This document shows, in pieces, positions 19,171 through 27,234 of a stretch of 49,447 bases of DNA. Position 1 is the stretch's first letter, and every line of letters begins with the position of its first letter. The stretch is from Flavobacteriales bacterium (GTDB taxonomy: Bacteria; Bacteroidota; Bacteroidia; Flavobacteriales; UBA7430): positions 21,931-71,377 of the forward strand of contig NZJX01000012.1 in NCBI GenBank assembly GCA_002692065.1, given 5' to 3'. The notes under the pieces were generated by a model. That model saw only the letters and a program-made list of their open reading frames with translations, did not search any database and was not told the DNA's origin. The translations under genes and the position numbers were made by a program.

Positions 19171-19865
19171 TATATAATTAATTTATTTAAATTTTTATTC
19201 ACAAAATTTTTTAAATAAAATGGTTCAAAATAGGCTATATTTTCAAATTTTTTTTGTTTTAAATATTCATATGATATCATAGATAGTGAGGATGCTAATG
19301 GATATATTTTTTCATAAAAAGAAGCATTTTCATTATTTATTATTTTTTGAATTTTAGCTGATCCATTTCCAATAAAATGACATGGGCTTTTTGCTAAAGT
19401 TATGGAGAATGTTTTTTTATCAATTATTTTTGCAGAAGTATGCTCTTTCATATTCAAATTAATATCGTAAATACAAGAGTAAACCTCCATTCTTCTGGCA
19501 TCTATAACAGGAATTAGAGTAGCATTATCTTCAATACAGAAATTATTTAAAAACGTTCTAGTTAGAATCTCAAGAGAATTAAAGGAAATTAGTGGGATTT
19601 TTAGACCATAGCATATTCCTTTTGCAGATGAAATTCCAATTCTTAATCCAGTGAAAGAACCTGGTCCCTTACCGACAGCTACAGCCTCTAATTTTTTTAT
19701 ATTAAATTTATTTTTGAGAAATATATTTTTTATCAGTAACGGAAGTTTTTCATAATGTGAATATGTATTATCATTAAAATCCATGCTATCAATTAAATTT
19801 CCATTTTTTGATAATGCGACTGAACAATTTTGAGTTGAGGTATCAATAATTAGTATTAGACTCAT
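19170..19865 (-). CDS. tsaB: tRNA threonylcarbamoyladenosine biosynthesis protein TsaB
   Basis: 231-residue ASKHA-fold protein needed, with TsaD and TsaE, for the t6A37 modification of ANN-decoding tRNAs. The opening LIIDTSTQNCSVALSKNG and the segment VAVGKGPGSFTGLRIGIS are diagnostic; IPVIDARRMEVYSCIYD is also typical. Cytoplasmic. It starts 11 bases after the HlyD-type gene ends and shares one base with gpmI. TsaD and TsaE are not in this window. Confidence 0.95.
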   Translation of the reverse strand: MSLILIIDTSTQNCSVALSKNGNLIDSMDFNDNTYSHYEKLPLLIKNIFLKNKFNIKKLEAVAVGKGPGSFTGLRIGISSAKGICYGLKIPLISFNSLEILTRTFLNNFCIEDNATLIPVIDARRMEVYSCIYDINLNMKEHTSAKIIDKKTFSITLAKSPCHFIGNGSAKIQKIINNENASFYEKIYPLASSLSMISYEYLKQKKFENIAYFEPFYLKNFVNKNLNKLII

Positions 19866-19876
19866 AGGATTTAATA

Positions 19877-21100
19877 TTATTTTTCAATATAGACTTTAAT
19901 ATCATTTTTTAATATTTTCGATATTGCATTATATGGCTCAATAATTACTTCATCATCTATTTCAAGACCGGATATTATCTCAATTAATTCATTATTTTGA
20001 ATACCTGTTTCAACTTTAATTATTTTTGCTAAACTCTTATCATATTTAAAAACACATTCAATAGTTTTAAATTCATTTTCAGTATTATTTTCAATATCAA
20101 AAATTTCTCTTTTTCTAGTAGTAACCGCTTGAAGAGGGATAGTTTTAATATTACTTCTGAATTCTGTATTAATTTCAACTGATGCTGTCATTCCTGGTCT
20201 AAATGGATAAGTATTAGAACTTACTAAATTACTGTAAGAAGATTTTAAAATTTTAATTTTAACTTGAAAATTTGTTACTTGATCTGCAGATGTTCCAATC
20301 AGGTTTGCTGAATTTGCTATCTCAGAGACTGAACCTCTAAAAGTATATTTATAATATGCGTCAACTTTTATATCAACTGGATCATTTAGTTTTACTCTGA
20401 TGATATCATTTTCACTAACATCAACAACAACTTCCATATTATTTAAATTTGCTATTGTTAAAATTTCAGTACCTGTCATTTGTGCAGTACCAACGACTCT
20501 CTCCCCCCTTTCAACGTTTAATTTAGAGATTGTTCCTTTTAATGGGGAATAAATTGAAGTTCGTTGTAAATTCTTTTCAGCCTCAGATAAAGATGCTTCA
20601 GCGCTTTCAACACTGTATTCTGAAGCTTTTACTCTTAATTTTGCAAGTTCTAGATTATTTAAACTTGTTTCTAATTCAACAGTTGATATTGCCTTTTTTT
20701 TATGCAATTTAACATTTCTATCATATTTCACTATTGCATCATTCATTTGTGTTATCTGTTGAGCTAAATTTGATTTTATATTATTTAGATTGGCTCTAAT
20801 ATTTTTTAAATTAGCATTATATATTTCTGGATTAATTTTAAGTAACAAATCTCCTTGATTTACGTTTTGTCCATCTTTAACATTTAATAAGATAATTTCA
20901 CCAGATACGTCAGGAGAAATATTTACTTCAATTTCAGGTTGAATTTTTCCACTTGCTGAAACACTTTCTGTTATGGAATCTAATTTAACTTTTTGTGTTT
21001 TTACATATATCCTATTTTTTTTGTTGTAGTATTCTGAGGACTTATATACTATGCCAATTAATAATATTATTACAATAACTAAAATTAATTTTTTTTTCAT
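19877..21100 (-). CDS. Periplasmic adaptor protein (HlyD/MacA type) of a tripartite efflux system
   Basis: 407 residues: N-terminal membrane anchor (about 4-20, ILVIVIILLIGIVYKSS), a biotinyl/lipoyl-like half (SASGKIQPEIEVNISPDVSG, then VKDGQNVNQGDLLLKINP), a long alpha-hairpin (about 105-180), the second lipoyl half (IYSPLKGTISKLNVERGERV), and beta-barrel and membrane-proximal domains (PFRPGMTASVEI). It would link an inner-membrane ABC or RND transporter to the TolC channel encoded just upstream, whose stop it overlaps by 4 bases. No inner-membrane transporter gene is adjacent, so that part must lie elsewhere. The proline/glycine pattern is closest to the MacA group. Confidence 0.92.
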   Translation of the reverse strand: MKKKLILVIVIILLIGIVYKSSEYYNKKNRIYVKTQKVKLDSITESVSASGKIQPEIEVNISPDVSGEIILLNVKDGQNVNQGDLLLKINPEIYNANLKNIRANLNNIKSNLAQQITQMNDAIVKYDRNVKLHKKKAISTVELETSLNNLELAKLRVKASEYSVESAEASLSEAEKNLQRTSIYSPLKGTISKLNVERGERVVGTAQMTGTEILTIANLNNMEVVVDVSENDIIRVKLNDPVDIKVDAYYKYTFRGSVSEIANSANLIGTSADQVTNFQVKIKILKSSYSNLVSSNTYPFRPGMTASVEINTEFRSNIKTIPLQAVTTRKREIFDIENNTENEFKTIECVFKYDKSLAKIIKVETGIQNNELIEIISGLEIDDEVIIEPYNAISKILKNDIKVYIEK

Positions 21101-22413
21101 AAGCTAAAATTTAAATTTGAATAAAACTTGTATAGTTGAATCTTAAATATAAAATCATATTTTGCTTGTAGAAGATCAGATTTTGAATTTATTAACTTAT
21201 TTTTAATTTGATTAAATTCAAATGAATTAACAATACCAAGTTCATATTTTTCAATAATATAATTATATTCCTCTTGATTTGATATCAGCACTTTTTCTGA
21301 CGCGATATAGTTTTTGTAGGCAGATAACTGATCGTTGAAGGCTATTTGCATATTTTGTTTTAAATTATTTTTATCTGTTTGAACGCTTAATATAGTATTT
21401 TCAATATTTATTTTACTTTTTTGAATATTATTTTTATTAATCCAATTGTTAAAAATTGGGATGTTTAAACTTAGATAAATTACTGAGTTTCTATTGTTTC
21501 TAATTTGGTCCCAAAATGAGAATAAATAACTTACATTGTCACTAAAAATTGTACCAGCACTCAAGCCAACACTTAAAGAAGGATAAATATTAGATTTTGC
21601 GATTTTGTAATCGATTTTAGAATTAATGATTTTTAGATTTCCGGATTTAATAAGACTTTGATTTTTAAGAGCAATTTTATAATCATTCTCGAGATCATCA
21701 ATTAATATAACAGGAGGAATAGAAATTGAATCAAAAATAATATTCAATTGCATAAAATCATCTAATTCTAATAATTGAGCTAACTGTAATTTAGATAATT
21801 GTAATTGATTTTTTGAGTCTGTGATTTGTTTTTCATCTAAAGCAATTTGAGATTGAATGTTTAATAATTCTCCATAAGATATTAGACCTTCATTGTATAA
21901 ATTACTCAATCGTAATTCTTGTTCTAATGATAAATCAAGTTGATTATTTGCTAGAGTACATAATTCAATGTTAAAAAGAATTTGGAGATAGTTTAAAGCA
22001 ATACTACTTATTAAATTATTTTTAATATTTTCAGTTTCGTATTCATTAATTTTTATTGAATTTTTTGATTTTTTTATCTGGTTAATTTTACTTAAGCCAT
22101 TAAATAATACTATATCAGAATTGTATGAAAAATTCATATTTGAATTAACTTGTTCAATAAAACTGTTACTAAATGGATCTATTGATCTTCCCTGATTTCT
22201 ATTAAATCTTCCATTTGAATTTATTCTGGGTAAAAGGTTTAATTTTGAAAATTTCTCATCAGATTTAGATATTTCTGTGTTTAATTTAGATTGTTTTATT
22301 AAAATATTGTTTTTCAGCGCATAATCAATACAATCTTTAAGTCTCCATACTTTTTGGGACTTAGCATTAAAGCTATTAAATAAAAAGAAAACAAATATTA
22401 AGTATCTAATCAT
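21097..22413 (-). CDS. TolC-family outer-membrane efflux protein
   Basis: The ATG at 22413 is chosen because it leads directly into a signal peptide (IRYLIFVFFLFNSFNAKSQ); the open frame extends upstream, but that extension overlaps the neighbouring gene. 438 residues, typical of TolC. Signatures are VWRLKDCIDYALKNNILIKQ, RINSNGRFNRNQG, the helical repeats with ENNIL/LSLEQELRLSNLYNEG, and the second-repeat pattern YIIEKYELGIVNSFEFNQIKN. It forms a trimeric outer-membrane and periplasmic channel. It pairs with the HlyD-type adaptor downstream (4-base overlap). Confidence 0.92.
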   Translation of the reverse strand: MIRYLIFVFFLFNSFNAKSQKVWRLKDCIDYALKNNILIKQSKLNTEISKSDEKFSKLNLLPRINSNGRFNRNQGRSIDPFSNSFIEQVNSNMNFSYNSDIVLFNGLSKINQIKKSKNSIKINEYETENIKNNLISSIALNYLQILFNIELCTLANNQLDLSLEQELRLSNLYNEGLISYGELLNIQSQIALDEKQITDSKNQLQLSKLQLAQLLELDDFMQLNIIFDSISIPPVILIDDLENDYKIALKNQSLIKSGNLKIINSKIDYKIAKSNIYPSLSVGLSAGTIFSDNVSYLFSFWDQIRNNRNSVIYLSLNIPIFNNWINKNNIQKSKINIENTILSVQTDKNNLKQNMQIAFNDQLSAYKNYIASEKVLISNQEEYNYIIEKYELGIVNSFEFNQIKNKLINSKSDLLQAKYDFIFKIQLYKFYSNLNFSL

Positions 22414-22471
22414 CAAATTATTCTTAGTATTTTTAAATTTGAGAAAAAAAAAATTAAAAAATGATTTTTTT

Positions 22472-22714
22472 CTAATTTTTTCTAATTTTTTTTTGATGTT
22501 TATACCAGAAAAATACAAAAATTGAAATTAATATATATGGAAAAATCATAATATATAATATTCCAGCATTAAGCCCTGACCCTTCAGTAAAACCAGAATC
22601 TATATTAGATTCTGCCACTGCTTTACACATTGAGCATCCTTGTGAATATAATTTTTGAGTAATACAAATCATTATTAAAGTGATAGACGTATAAAGTTTG
22701 TTTGTATTTTTCAT
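22472..22714 (-). CDS. Small membrane protein with an exported CxxC motif
   Basis: 80 residues. A signal peptide or first helix (about 8-24) is followed by GCSMCKAVAESN with Cys27 and Cys30, an ILYIMIFPYILISIFVFFWY transmembrane helix (about 52-70) and a basic cytoplasmic tail (KHQKKIRKN). The CSMC pair would face the periplasm. It lies one base after the DUF420 gene and within the oxidase-assembly cluster with SCO, so a part in copper delivery or oxidase assembly is plausible but inferred only from position. Related small proteins sit in the same place in other flavobacteria; I know of no assigned function. Confidence 0.75.
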   Translation of the reverse strand: MKNTNKLYTSITLIMICITQKLYSQGCSMCKAVAESNIDSGFTEGSGLNAGILYIMIFPYILISIFVFFWYKHQKKIRKN

Positions 22715-22715
22715 A

Positions 22716-23225
22716 TCAAAAATTGTAGTATGGACTTATCATAATATAAACAATCACTCCTGTAAATGTTACATAAATCCATATTGGCATACTCCACTTG
22801 GTGATCTTTTTATGATTTTTAAAATCTCCAATGAAAGCTTTATGAAATGAGAATAATATTAAAGGAAGAACTATTGCAGCTAGTATTATATGAGAAATTA
22901 GAATAGTCAAATAAATATATCTTAATGGATTATCAATTGGAAAATGAGTTTTTATTCCAAAAGAATGAAAAGTAACATATGATAAGATAAAAATAGTTGA
23001 TAGAATAAAAGTTATAATATTTATTAATTTATGAGTATATATCTTTTGTTTTTTTATTGAAATTAACGAAATAACAAGAAGAATAAAACAAATAAAATTT
23101 ATGATTGCATTTAACTTGGGTAATATTTTTACAAAATTAGGAATCGTTTTAGATTGAGGTAAATTATTTAAAAAAATAACTAGGACCAATACTAAAAATG
23201 AAATTAAATAAATAATTTTTTTCAT
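22716..23225 (-). CDS. DUF420 membrane protein (CtaM/YozB-like oxidase assembly factor)
   Basis: 169 residues with a signal-anchor and four further hydrophobic segments (about 5-20, 38-58, 68-86, 107-127, 147-165). Conserved family features are the histidine positions in YVTFHSFGIKTHFP, ISHIILAAIVLPLI and the HKKITKWSMPIWIYVTFTGVIVY C-terminal helix (split here to its two halves HKKITKWSMP and IWIYVTFTGVIVY). DUF420 proteins accompany SCO and heme O synthase genes; CtaM of this group is required for aa3-type oxidase function in Firmicutes. It follows SCO by 5 bases, consistent with an oxidase assembly role. Confidence 0.87.
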   Translation of the reverse strand: MKKIIYLISFLVLVLVIFLNNLPQSKTIPNFVKILPKLNAIINFICFILLVISLISIKKQKIYTHKLINIITFILSTIFILSYVTFHSFGIKTHFPIDNPLRYIYLTILISHIILAAIVLPLILFSFHKAFIGDFKNHKKITKWSMPIWIYVTFTGVIVYIMISPYYNF

Positions 23226-23230
23226 AGATT

Positions 23231-23863
23231 TTATTCTTTAATTAATGTTTTTATATCAATAATTAATTGAGATACTTCCCTGTCATTTGTTCCATCATAT
23301 ACGCCTTTTACATTTCCATATTTGTCAAAACTTGAACGGATATTTCCATATTTGTCAACCAGAATAAAATATTCTGAATGAAGAAAGCCTCCAGGTGCAA
23401 ATTTATCTTCTTTTACACTAATGAAATAACCACTTTTAGCAATCGAATATATATTTTCTTTTTTTCCTGTAAGAAAAAACCAATTAGATTTAGCGTTTAT
23501 TTTTGTTGCATAATCATTAAGCATTTCAACATTATCATATTCTGGGTTAACCGTATATGAAATTAGATTTATTTTATTTACATCAAAATATTTTTGAATT
23601 TTAACCATGTTGTTATTCATTTTAGGGCAAATTGATGGACAGGTTGTGAAAAAAAAATTTACAACTGAAATTTTACCTAAAAAATCATCAGTAAAAACTT
23701 GGTTATTATATTGATCAACAAAAGGATAATTTGGGATTTTGTGAAATATGGTGTCTTTATTTACAATTTCTATTGGACCAACATAAGCAAGGTTTTTTGT
23801 ATTATCATTACAAGAAACTATTAATATAATTAATGATATTTTTATGAAGTTAAATATATTCAT
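23231..23863 (-). CDS. SCO1/SenC-family copper chaperone for cytochrome c oxidase
   Basis: 210-residue lipoprotein (lipobox ILIVSC, Cys18) with a thioredoxin fold. The copper ligands are all present: C75 and C79 in FFTTCPSICPKM, and His162 in GGFLHSEYFILVDKYG. By family knowledge SCO delivers copper or reduces the CuA site of oxidase subunit II. It overlaps the upstream SCO-like gene by 14 bases and is followed by DUF420. Its C-terminal part aligns with that upstream gene, indicating an old duplication. Confidence 0.95.
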   Translation of the reverse strand: MNIFNFIKISLIILIVSCNDNTKNLAYVGPIEIVNKDTIFHKIPNYPFVDQYNNQVFTDDFLGKISVVNFFFTTCPSICPKMNNNMVKIQKYFDVNKINLISYTVNPEYDNVEMLNDYATKINAKSNWFFLTGKKENIYSIAKSGYFISVKEDKFAPGGFLHSEYFILVDKYGNIRSSFDKYGNVKGVYDGTNDREVSQLIIDIKTLIKE

Positions 23864-24560
23864 TTTTTAATTTGAGTTCTCTTTGATACTCAGCTAGGAG
23901 TAGTTTTATATCTTCCAGTAGTAATTTTATTTCAAATTTACTTAATACATCATAGACATATATTATTTTATTTTTTTTATTAAATCCTGTTCTTATTCTT
24001 CCTTCTTTGTCGCATATAATAATTTTCCCTGAAAATGATTTTTTTTCAGCAATAACGTTTGAGATTTTACCTACCCATATGTTTTTTTGCATAAATTTTT
24101 CAAAACTATCTTTAGGAAGTTTAATGTCAAAGTATTTATCTATATTCGTGTTGTTTTTATTCGAATTTGAGGTACTATCAGATTCAATTTGAAAATTTAA
24201 GTAATAAATTGAATCATATTTATTTAATTTTGACCAAATCTCACTTTCAATCATGAAATTTATAAGATTATTTTTAAAAGTATCAGGTTCTGAGGTTGCA
24301 AAAATTAACTTAATATTTCCATTGAAATCAGAAAAATCTAATGAATCATTTACACTAAAGTTTTTTATAAAGTGGTATCTATTATAATCATTTCTTTTTT
24401 CATCAAGAAGTGGAATATAATTATCTGTTGAGTCAGATAATATTGGTAAATAAACAAAATTGTGTTTACCAGAGGTTAAATAAAGGTATAAAAATGAAGG
24501 TAAGAACAAAATTGAAAATAAAATCAACCATTTAGTTAAATTAATTTTTTTATTTTTCAT
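23850..24560 (-). CDS. SCO-like membrane-anchored protein without copper ligands
   Basis: 236 residues with an N-terminal membrane anchor (about 10-28, KWLILFSILFLPSFLYLYL) and a soluble domain. No CxxxC is present: the only cysteine is Cys183, and the SCO histidine is absent. The C-terminal stretch at 181-204 (IICDKEGRIRTGF, then KKNKIIYVYD) aligns with 167-190 of the neighbouring SCO (ILVDKYGNIRSSF, then DKYGNVKGVYD), 11 identities in 24 columns by eye, and FNGNIKLIFATSEPD sits where SCO has LGKISVVNFFFTTCP. This is a degenerate thioredoxin fold. It sits between subunit IV and SCO with a 14-base overlap into SCO. A scaffolding or SCO-partner role is inference. Confidence 0.75.
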   Translation of the reverse strand: MKNKKINLTKWLILFSILFLPSFLYLYLTSGKHNFVYLPILSDSTDNYIPLLDEKRNDYNRYHFIKNFSVNDSLDFSDFNGNIKLIFATSEPDTFKNNLINFMIESEIWSKLNKYDSIYYLNFQIESDSTSNSNKNNTNIDKYFDIKLPKDSFEKFMQKNIWVGKISNVIAEKKSFSGKIIICDKEGRIRTGFNKKNKIIYVYDVLSKFEIKLLLEDIKLLLAEYQRELKLKNEYI

Positions 24561-24562
24561 AG

Positions 24563-24847
24563 TTAAATTAGTTCACCAGCTTCAGTTAATAAAATAAATA
24601 ATAAATAAGGAATCAAAATAAACGCCGGGAATGCTAATGTAAATATGAAGTTTCTTCTTTCATGTTTCACATGCATGAAGTAAGCAATAATGTAGTAAGC
24701 TTTTACTAGCGTTAAAATTATAAAAGTCCACTTAAGAACTTGATAACTTACGGGTTTAAATATTCCAAGTCCAACTTCAATTCCAGTTAGAATTAAAAGA
24801 ATTAAAAAGACAATCCATATTTGCTTAGTTGAATGATTATTTTCCAT
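24563..24847 (-). CDS. Cytochrome c oxidase subunit IV family protein
   Basis: 94 residues with three transmembrane helices (about 10-27, 36-56, 69-90) and the short conserved connectors TGIEVGLGIFKP and YIIAYFMHVKHERRNF. It matches the prokaryotic subunit IV family, a small non-catalytic membrane subunit of heme-copper oxidases. It follows the second subunit III by 10 bases and precedes the SCO-like gene by 2. Confidence 0.92.
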   Translation of the reverse strand: MENNHSTKQIWIVFLILLILTGIEVGLGIFKPVSYQVLKWTFIILTLVKAYYIIAYFMHVKHERRNFIFTLAFPAFILIPYLLFILLTEAGELI

Positions 24848-24857
24848 TATGTTTTTT

Positions 24858-25682
24858 TTAAATTAAATAAAAGAAAGTGAATACGAATACCCAAACTAAA
24901 TCAACAAAATGCCAATAAAGTCCTACTTTTTCAACCATTTCGTAATGTCCTCTTCTTTCATATGTTCCAAAAAGAATATTTATAAAAATTATTATATTCA
25001 GAATAACACCAGAAAAAACGTGAAAACCATGAAAACCTGTAATGAAAAAAAAGAAATTAGCAAATTGAGGTAATCCGTATTCATTGACAATCATATTTGC
25101 ACCATAAATCTTTTTTGAGTTTTCTTTTAAATTTAGAATTAAATCTTTCTCAGTGATATATTTTTCAGCACCTATTCTTAATATTTCATAATCATAAGTT
25201 TTTCCCACGATTTTTTCCCCAGAGTTTATTACTTTAGCTACACTTCCGTCTGCAAGTTGGATTGATCCATCATGAGTTCCGTGAATAAAGTGCATCCACT
25301 CCCAAGCTTGAGATCCCAGAAATATTGCTCCACCAATTATAGTCAAAAACATCCATACTGCAACTTTATTTTTATTCATTAATTTTCCATGATGAACTGC
25401 TAGGACCATAGTAACTGAGCTCATAATAAGTATAAATGTCATTAGTGCAACATAGAGTAAAGGTTGATCTCCTTTTATACCAGGGAAATGGGTAAATACG
25501 TGTTCTGCAAGAGGCCATGATTCAGAGTATTTAAATCTACAAAAGCCATATGCGCCTAAAAAACCTGAAAAAGTAAGTGCATCTGTAAGTAGGAAAAACC
25601 ACATCATCATTTTACCATAACTAGCATCAAAAGGTTTTGCCCCTCCTCCCCATACGTTATTTTCTTTTGAAATTGTCGACAT
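24858..25682 (-). CDS. Cytochrome c oxidase subunit III
   Basis: 274 residues. Helices carry the subunit III signatures KMMMWFFLLTDALTFSGFLG, SQAWEWMHFIHGTHDGS, TGFHGFHVFSGVIL and VGLYWHFVDLVWVFVFTFFY. Between the third and fourth helices lies a soluble insert of about 60 residues (roughly 125-185), usual for Bacteroidota but absent in proteobacterial subunit III. It is the second of two adjacent subunit III genes. The 53-base gap upstream contains a good -7 box (25707-25714), so it may be transcribed separately as well as by read-through. Subunits I and II are not in the window. Confidence 0.95.
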   Translation of the reverse strand: MSTISKENNVWGGGAKPFDASYGKMMMWFFLLTDALTFSGFLGAYGFCRFKYSESWPLAEHVFTHFPGIKGDQPLLYVALMTFILIMSSVTMVLAVHHGKLMNKNKVAVWMFLTIIGGAIFLGSQAWEWMHFIHGTHDGSIQLADGSVAKVINSGEKIVGKTYDYEILRIGAEKYITEKDLILNLKENSKKIYGANMIVNEYGLPQFANFFFFITGFHGFHVFSGVILNIIIFINILFGTYERRGHYEMVEKVGLYWHFVDLVWVFVFTFFYLI

Positions 25683-25706
25683 AAGATTTTAATTAAAAAG
25701 ATTTTA

Positions 25707-25714
25707 CAAAGATA
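25707..25714 (-). promoter_or_regulatory. Bacteroidota-type -7 promoter box before oxidase subunit III
   Basis: On the minus strand the sequence is TATCTTTG, an exact TAnnTTTG match, 24 bases before the subunit III ATG, inside one of the few real gaps of the long minus-strand run. No -33 TTG box is evident. It suggests an internal promoter for the oxidase genes. Confidence 0.4.
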
Positions 25715-25735
25715 TGAGATTAATAATACTTTAAA

Positions 25736-26302
25736 TTAAACAACTAATAAAAAAACAAATAAAAATATCCACAATACATCAAGAAAATGCCAAAAAGTTA
25801 CACCTAATTCTAAACCTAATATATTATTTGAACTATATCGCTTATTTCTTGAATTAAGATACATGATAAATATTGTAACTAAACCTGCAACAATATGCAA
25901 TAAATGCATTAGTGTTATTGCATATACAAATGATCCAGACGCATGACTTCCATTACCAGTAAAATAAATCCCCATGTCATACATTTCTCTCCAACCTAAA
26001 AATTGAAAAAAACTAAACATTAGTCCAAGAATTAAAGTGAAAAATAAATAATTACTAATGGAAGAAAAATTATTTAATTTTGCATTTAAGATAGCTTTAT
26101 GAATTGTAAAACTACTTAACAAAATTATTAAGGTACTCAATGAAAAATAAAATGGTAAATCAAATTCAAACCAATTACCTTCACCTTTTCTGACTATATA
26201 ACCAGATGTAAAACTCGCAAAAAACATTGCCATACTGACCATTGATATGTAAAGTAAGGGTTTTCTAGTTTTAAATTTTATATTTTTGTCATCTTCGTTC
26301 AT
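25736..26302 (-). CDS. Heme-copper oxidase subunit III (short paralogue)
   Basis: 188 residues with five predicted helices. ISMVSMAMFFASFTSGYIVR, FLGWREMYDMGIYFTG, ASGSFVYAITLMHLLHIVAG and LELGVTFWHFLDVLWIFLF are subunit III signatures, but it is shorter than the neighbouring copy and lacks its insert. Tandem subunit III genes of unequal size between ctaB and subunit IV are a regular flavobacterial arrangement; the split may give two copies per complex or serve different oxidases. Its start overlaps the ctaB stop by 4 bases. Confidence 0.92.
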   Translation of the reverse strand: MNEDDKNIKFKTRKPLLYISMVSMAMFFASFTSGYIVRKGEGNWFEFDLPFYFSLSTLIILLSSFTIHKAILNAKLNNFSSISNYLFFTLILGLMFSFFQFLGWREMYDMGIYFTGNGSHASGSFVYAITLMHLLHIVAGLVTIFIMYLNSRNKRYSSNNILGLELGVTFWHFLDVLWIFLFVFLLVV

Positions 26303-27219
26303 AGTATTAGATATTTGTCAATTAAATAAATTATTTGAATTGTTGGTAGATAAATTAAACTTCCAATCATTAGTTTTTTTGCCGAAATGAAGTCGCAATT
26401 TTTGAGTAAATTATAAGCCTGAAAATACATATAAAGACCAGTTGCAAAAATAAATAAAGCTCCAAATATGCTCAAATTTAACTCACTCCTTATTCCTATA
26501 TATGGAAAGATGAATGGAATTATTGAAACTGGAATTAACCAAATTGTATATAACAATGCGTGGAATGCTGAGTTCTCATCTTTCATTTTAGACGGTAACA
26601 TATTTATTCCTGCTTTTTTATAATCCTCATCTAATATCCATGCAATAGACCAAAAATGAGGAAATTGCCATAAAAATTGTATCGCAAATAATGTTAGTGC
26701 TTCAATGCTAAATTCATTAGAGTAAGCAATCCATCCTATCATAAATGGAGAGGCACCTGGGAGAGCTCCTACAAAAACTGCAATTGGACTAATTTTTTTA
26801 AGAGGTGTATATATCATAACATAAATGATCAACGCAATTAAACCAAAAATTGCACATTTAAAGTTTAAATTATAAAGTATTAATATTCCAAATAATCCTA
26901 ATATGCTTGAAAAAACTAATCCTTCTATTTTTTCTAATCTACCAGATGGAATTGGTCTTTTTTGAGTGCGACTCATTAGTTTATCAGTTTTTTTTTCAAA
27001 AACTTGATTGAAACCGTTGGAGGAAGCTACAACAAAAAAACCACCGAGAAATAACATTAAAAAATTCAACCAATTAAATACTTCACAAGCTAAAAGATAT
27101 CCAACTAGAGACGAAAAAACCACTGTAGCGGAGAGTCTAAATTTTGCTAATTGAGAATAATCTTTAATTTTATTTTTCAAATTCTTAGATTGTGTATGCA
27201 AAAATAAGTAATTGATCAA
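26299..27219 (-). CDS. ctaB: Heme O synthase (protoheme IX farnesyltransferase)
   Basis: 306-residue UbiA-superfamily membrane enzyme that transfers farnesyl to protoheme, giving heme O for the oxidases. Helices alternate with the substrate motif NGFNQVFEKKTDKLMSRTQ followed by KRPIPSGR, typical of CtaB/CyoE, and IGWIAYSN, FLWQFPHFWSIAWI and EDYKKAGINMLP in the second half. The first Asp of the usual Asp-rich box is Glu, as in other Bacteroidota. It lies 15 bases after the DUF389 gene and overlaps the oxidase subunit gene by 4. Confidence 0.96.
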   Translation of the reverse strand: MINYLFLHTQSKNLKNKIKDYSQLAKFRLSATVVFSSLVGYLLACEVFNWLNFLMLFLGGFFVVASSNGFNQVFEKKTDKLMSRTQKRPIPSGRLEKIEGLVFSSILGLFGILILYNLNFKCAIFGLIALIIYVMIYTPLKKISPIAVFVGALPGASPFMIGWIAYSNEFSIEALTLFAIQFLWQFPHFWSIAWILDEDYKKAGINMLPSKMKDENSAFHALLYTIWLIPVSIIPFIFPYIGIRSELNLSIFGALFIFATGLYMYFQAYNLLKNCDFISAKKLMIGSLIYLPTIQIIYLIDKYLIL

Positions 27220-27234
27220 AATTAATTAAAACAA

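Noticed and set aside
22414-22518. Upstream extension of the TolC reading frame
   Set aside because: It would put a basic, non-conserved 35-residue piece before the signal peptide and overlap the 80-residue membrane protein gene.
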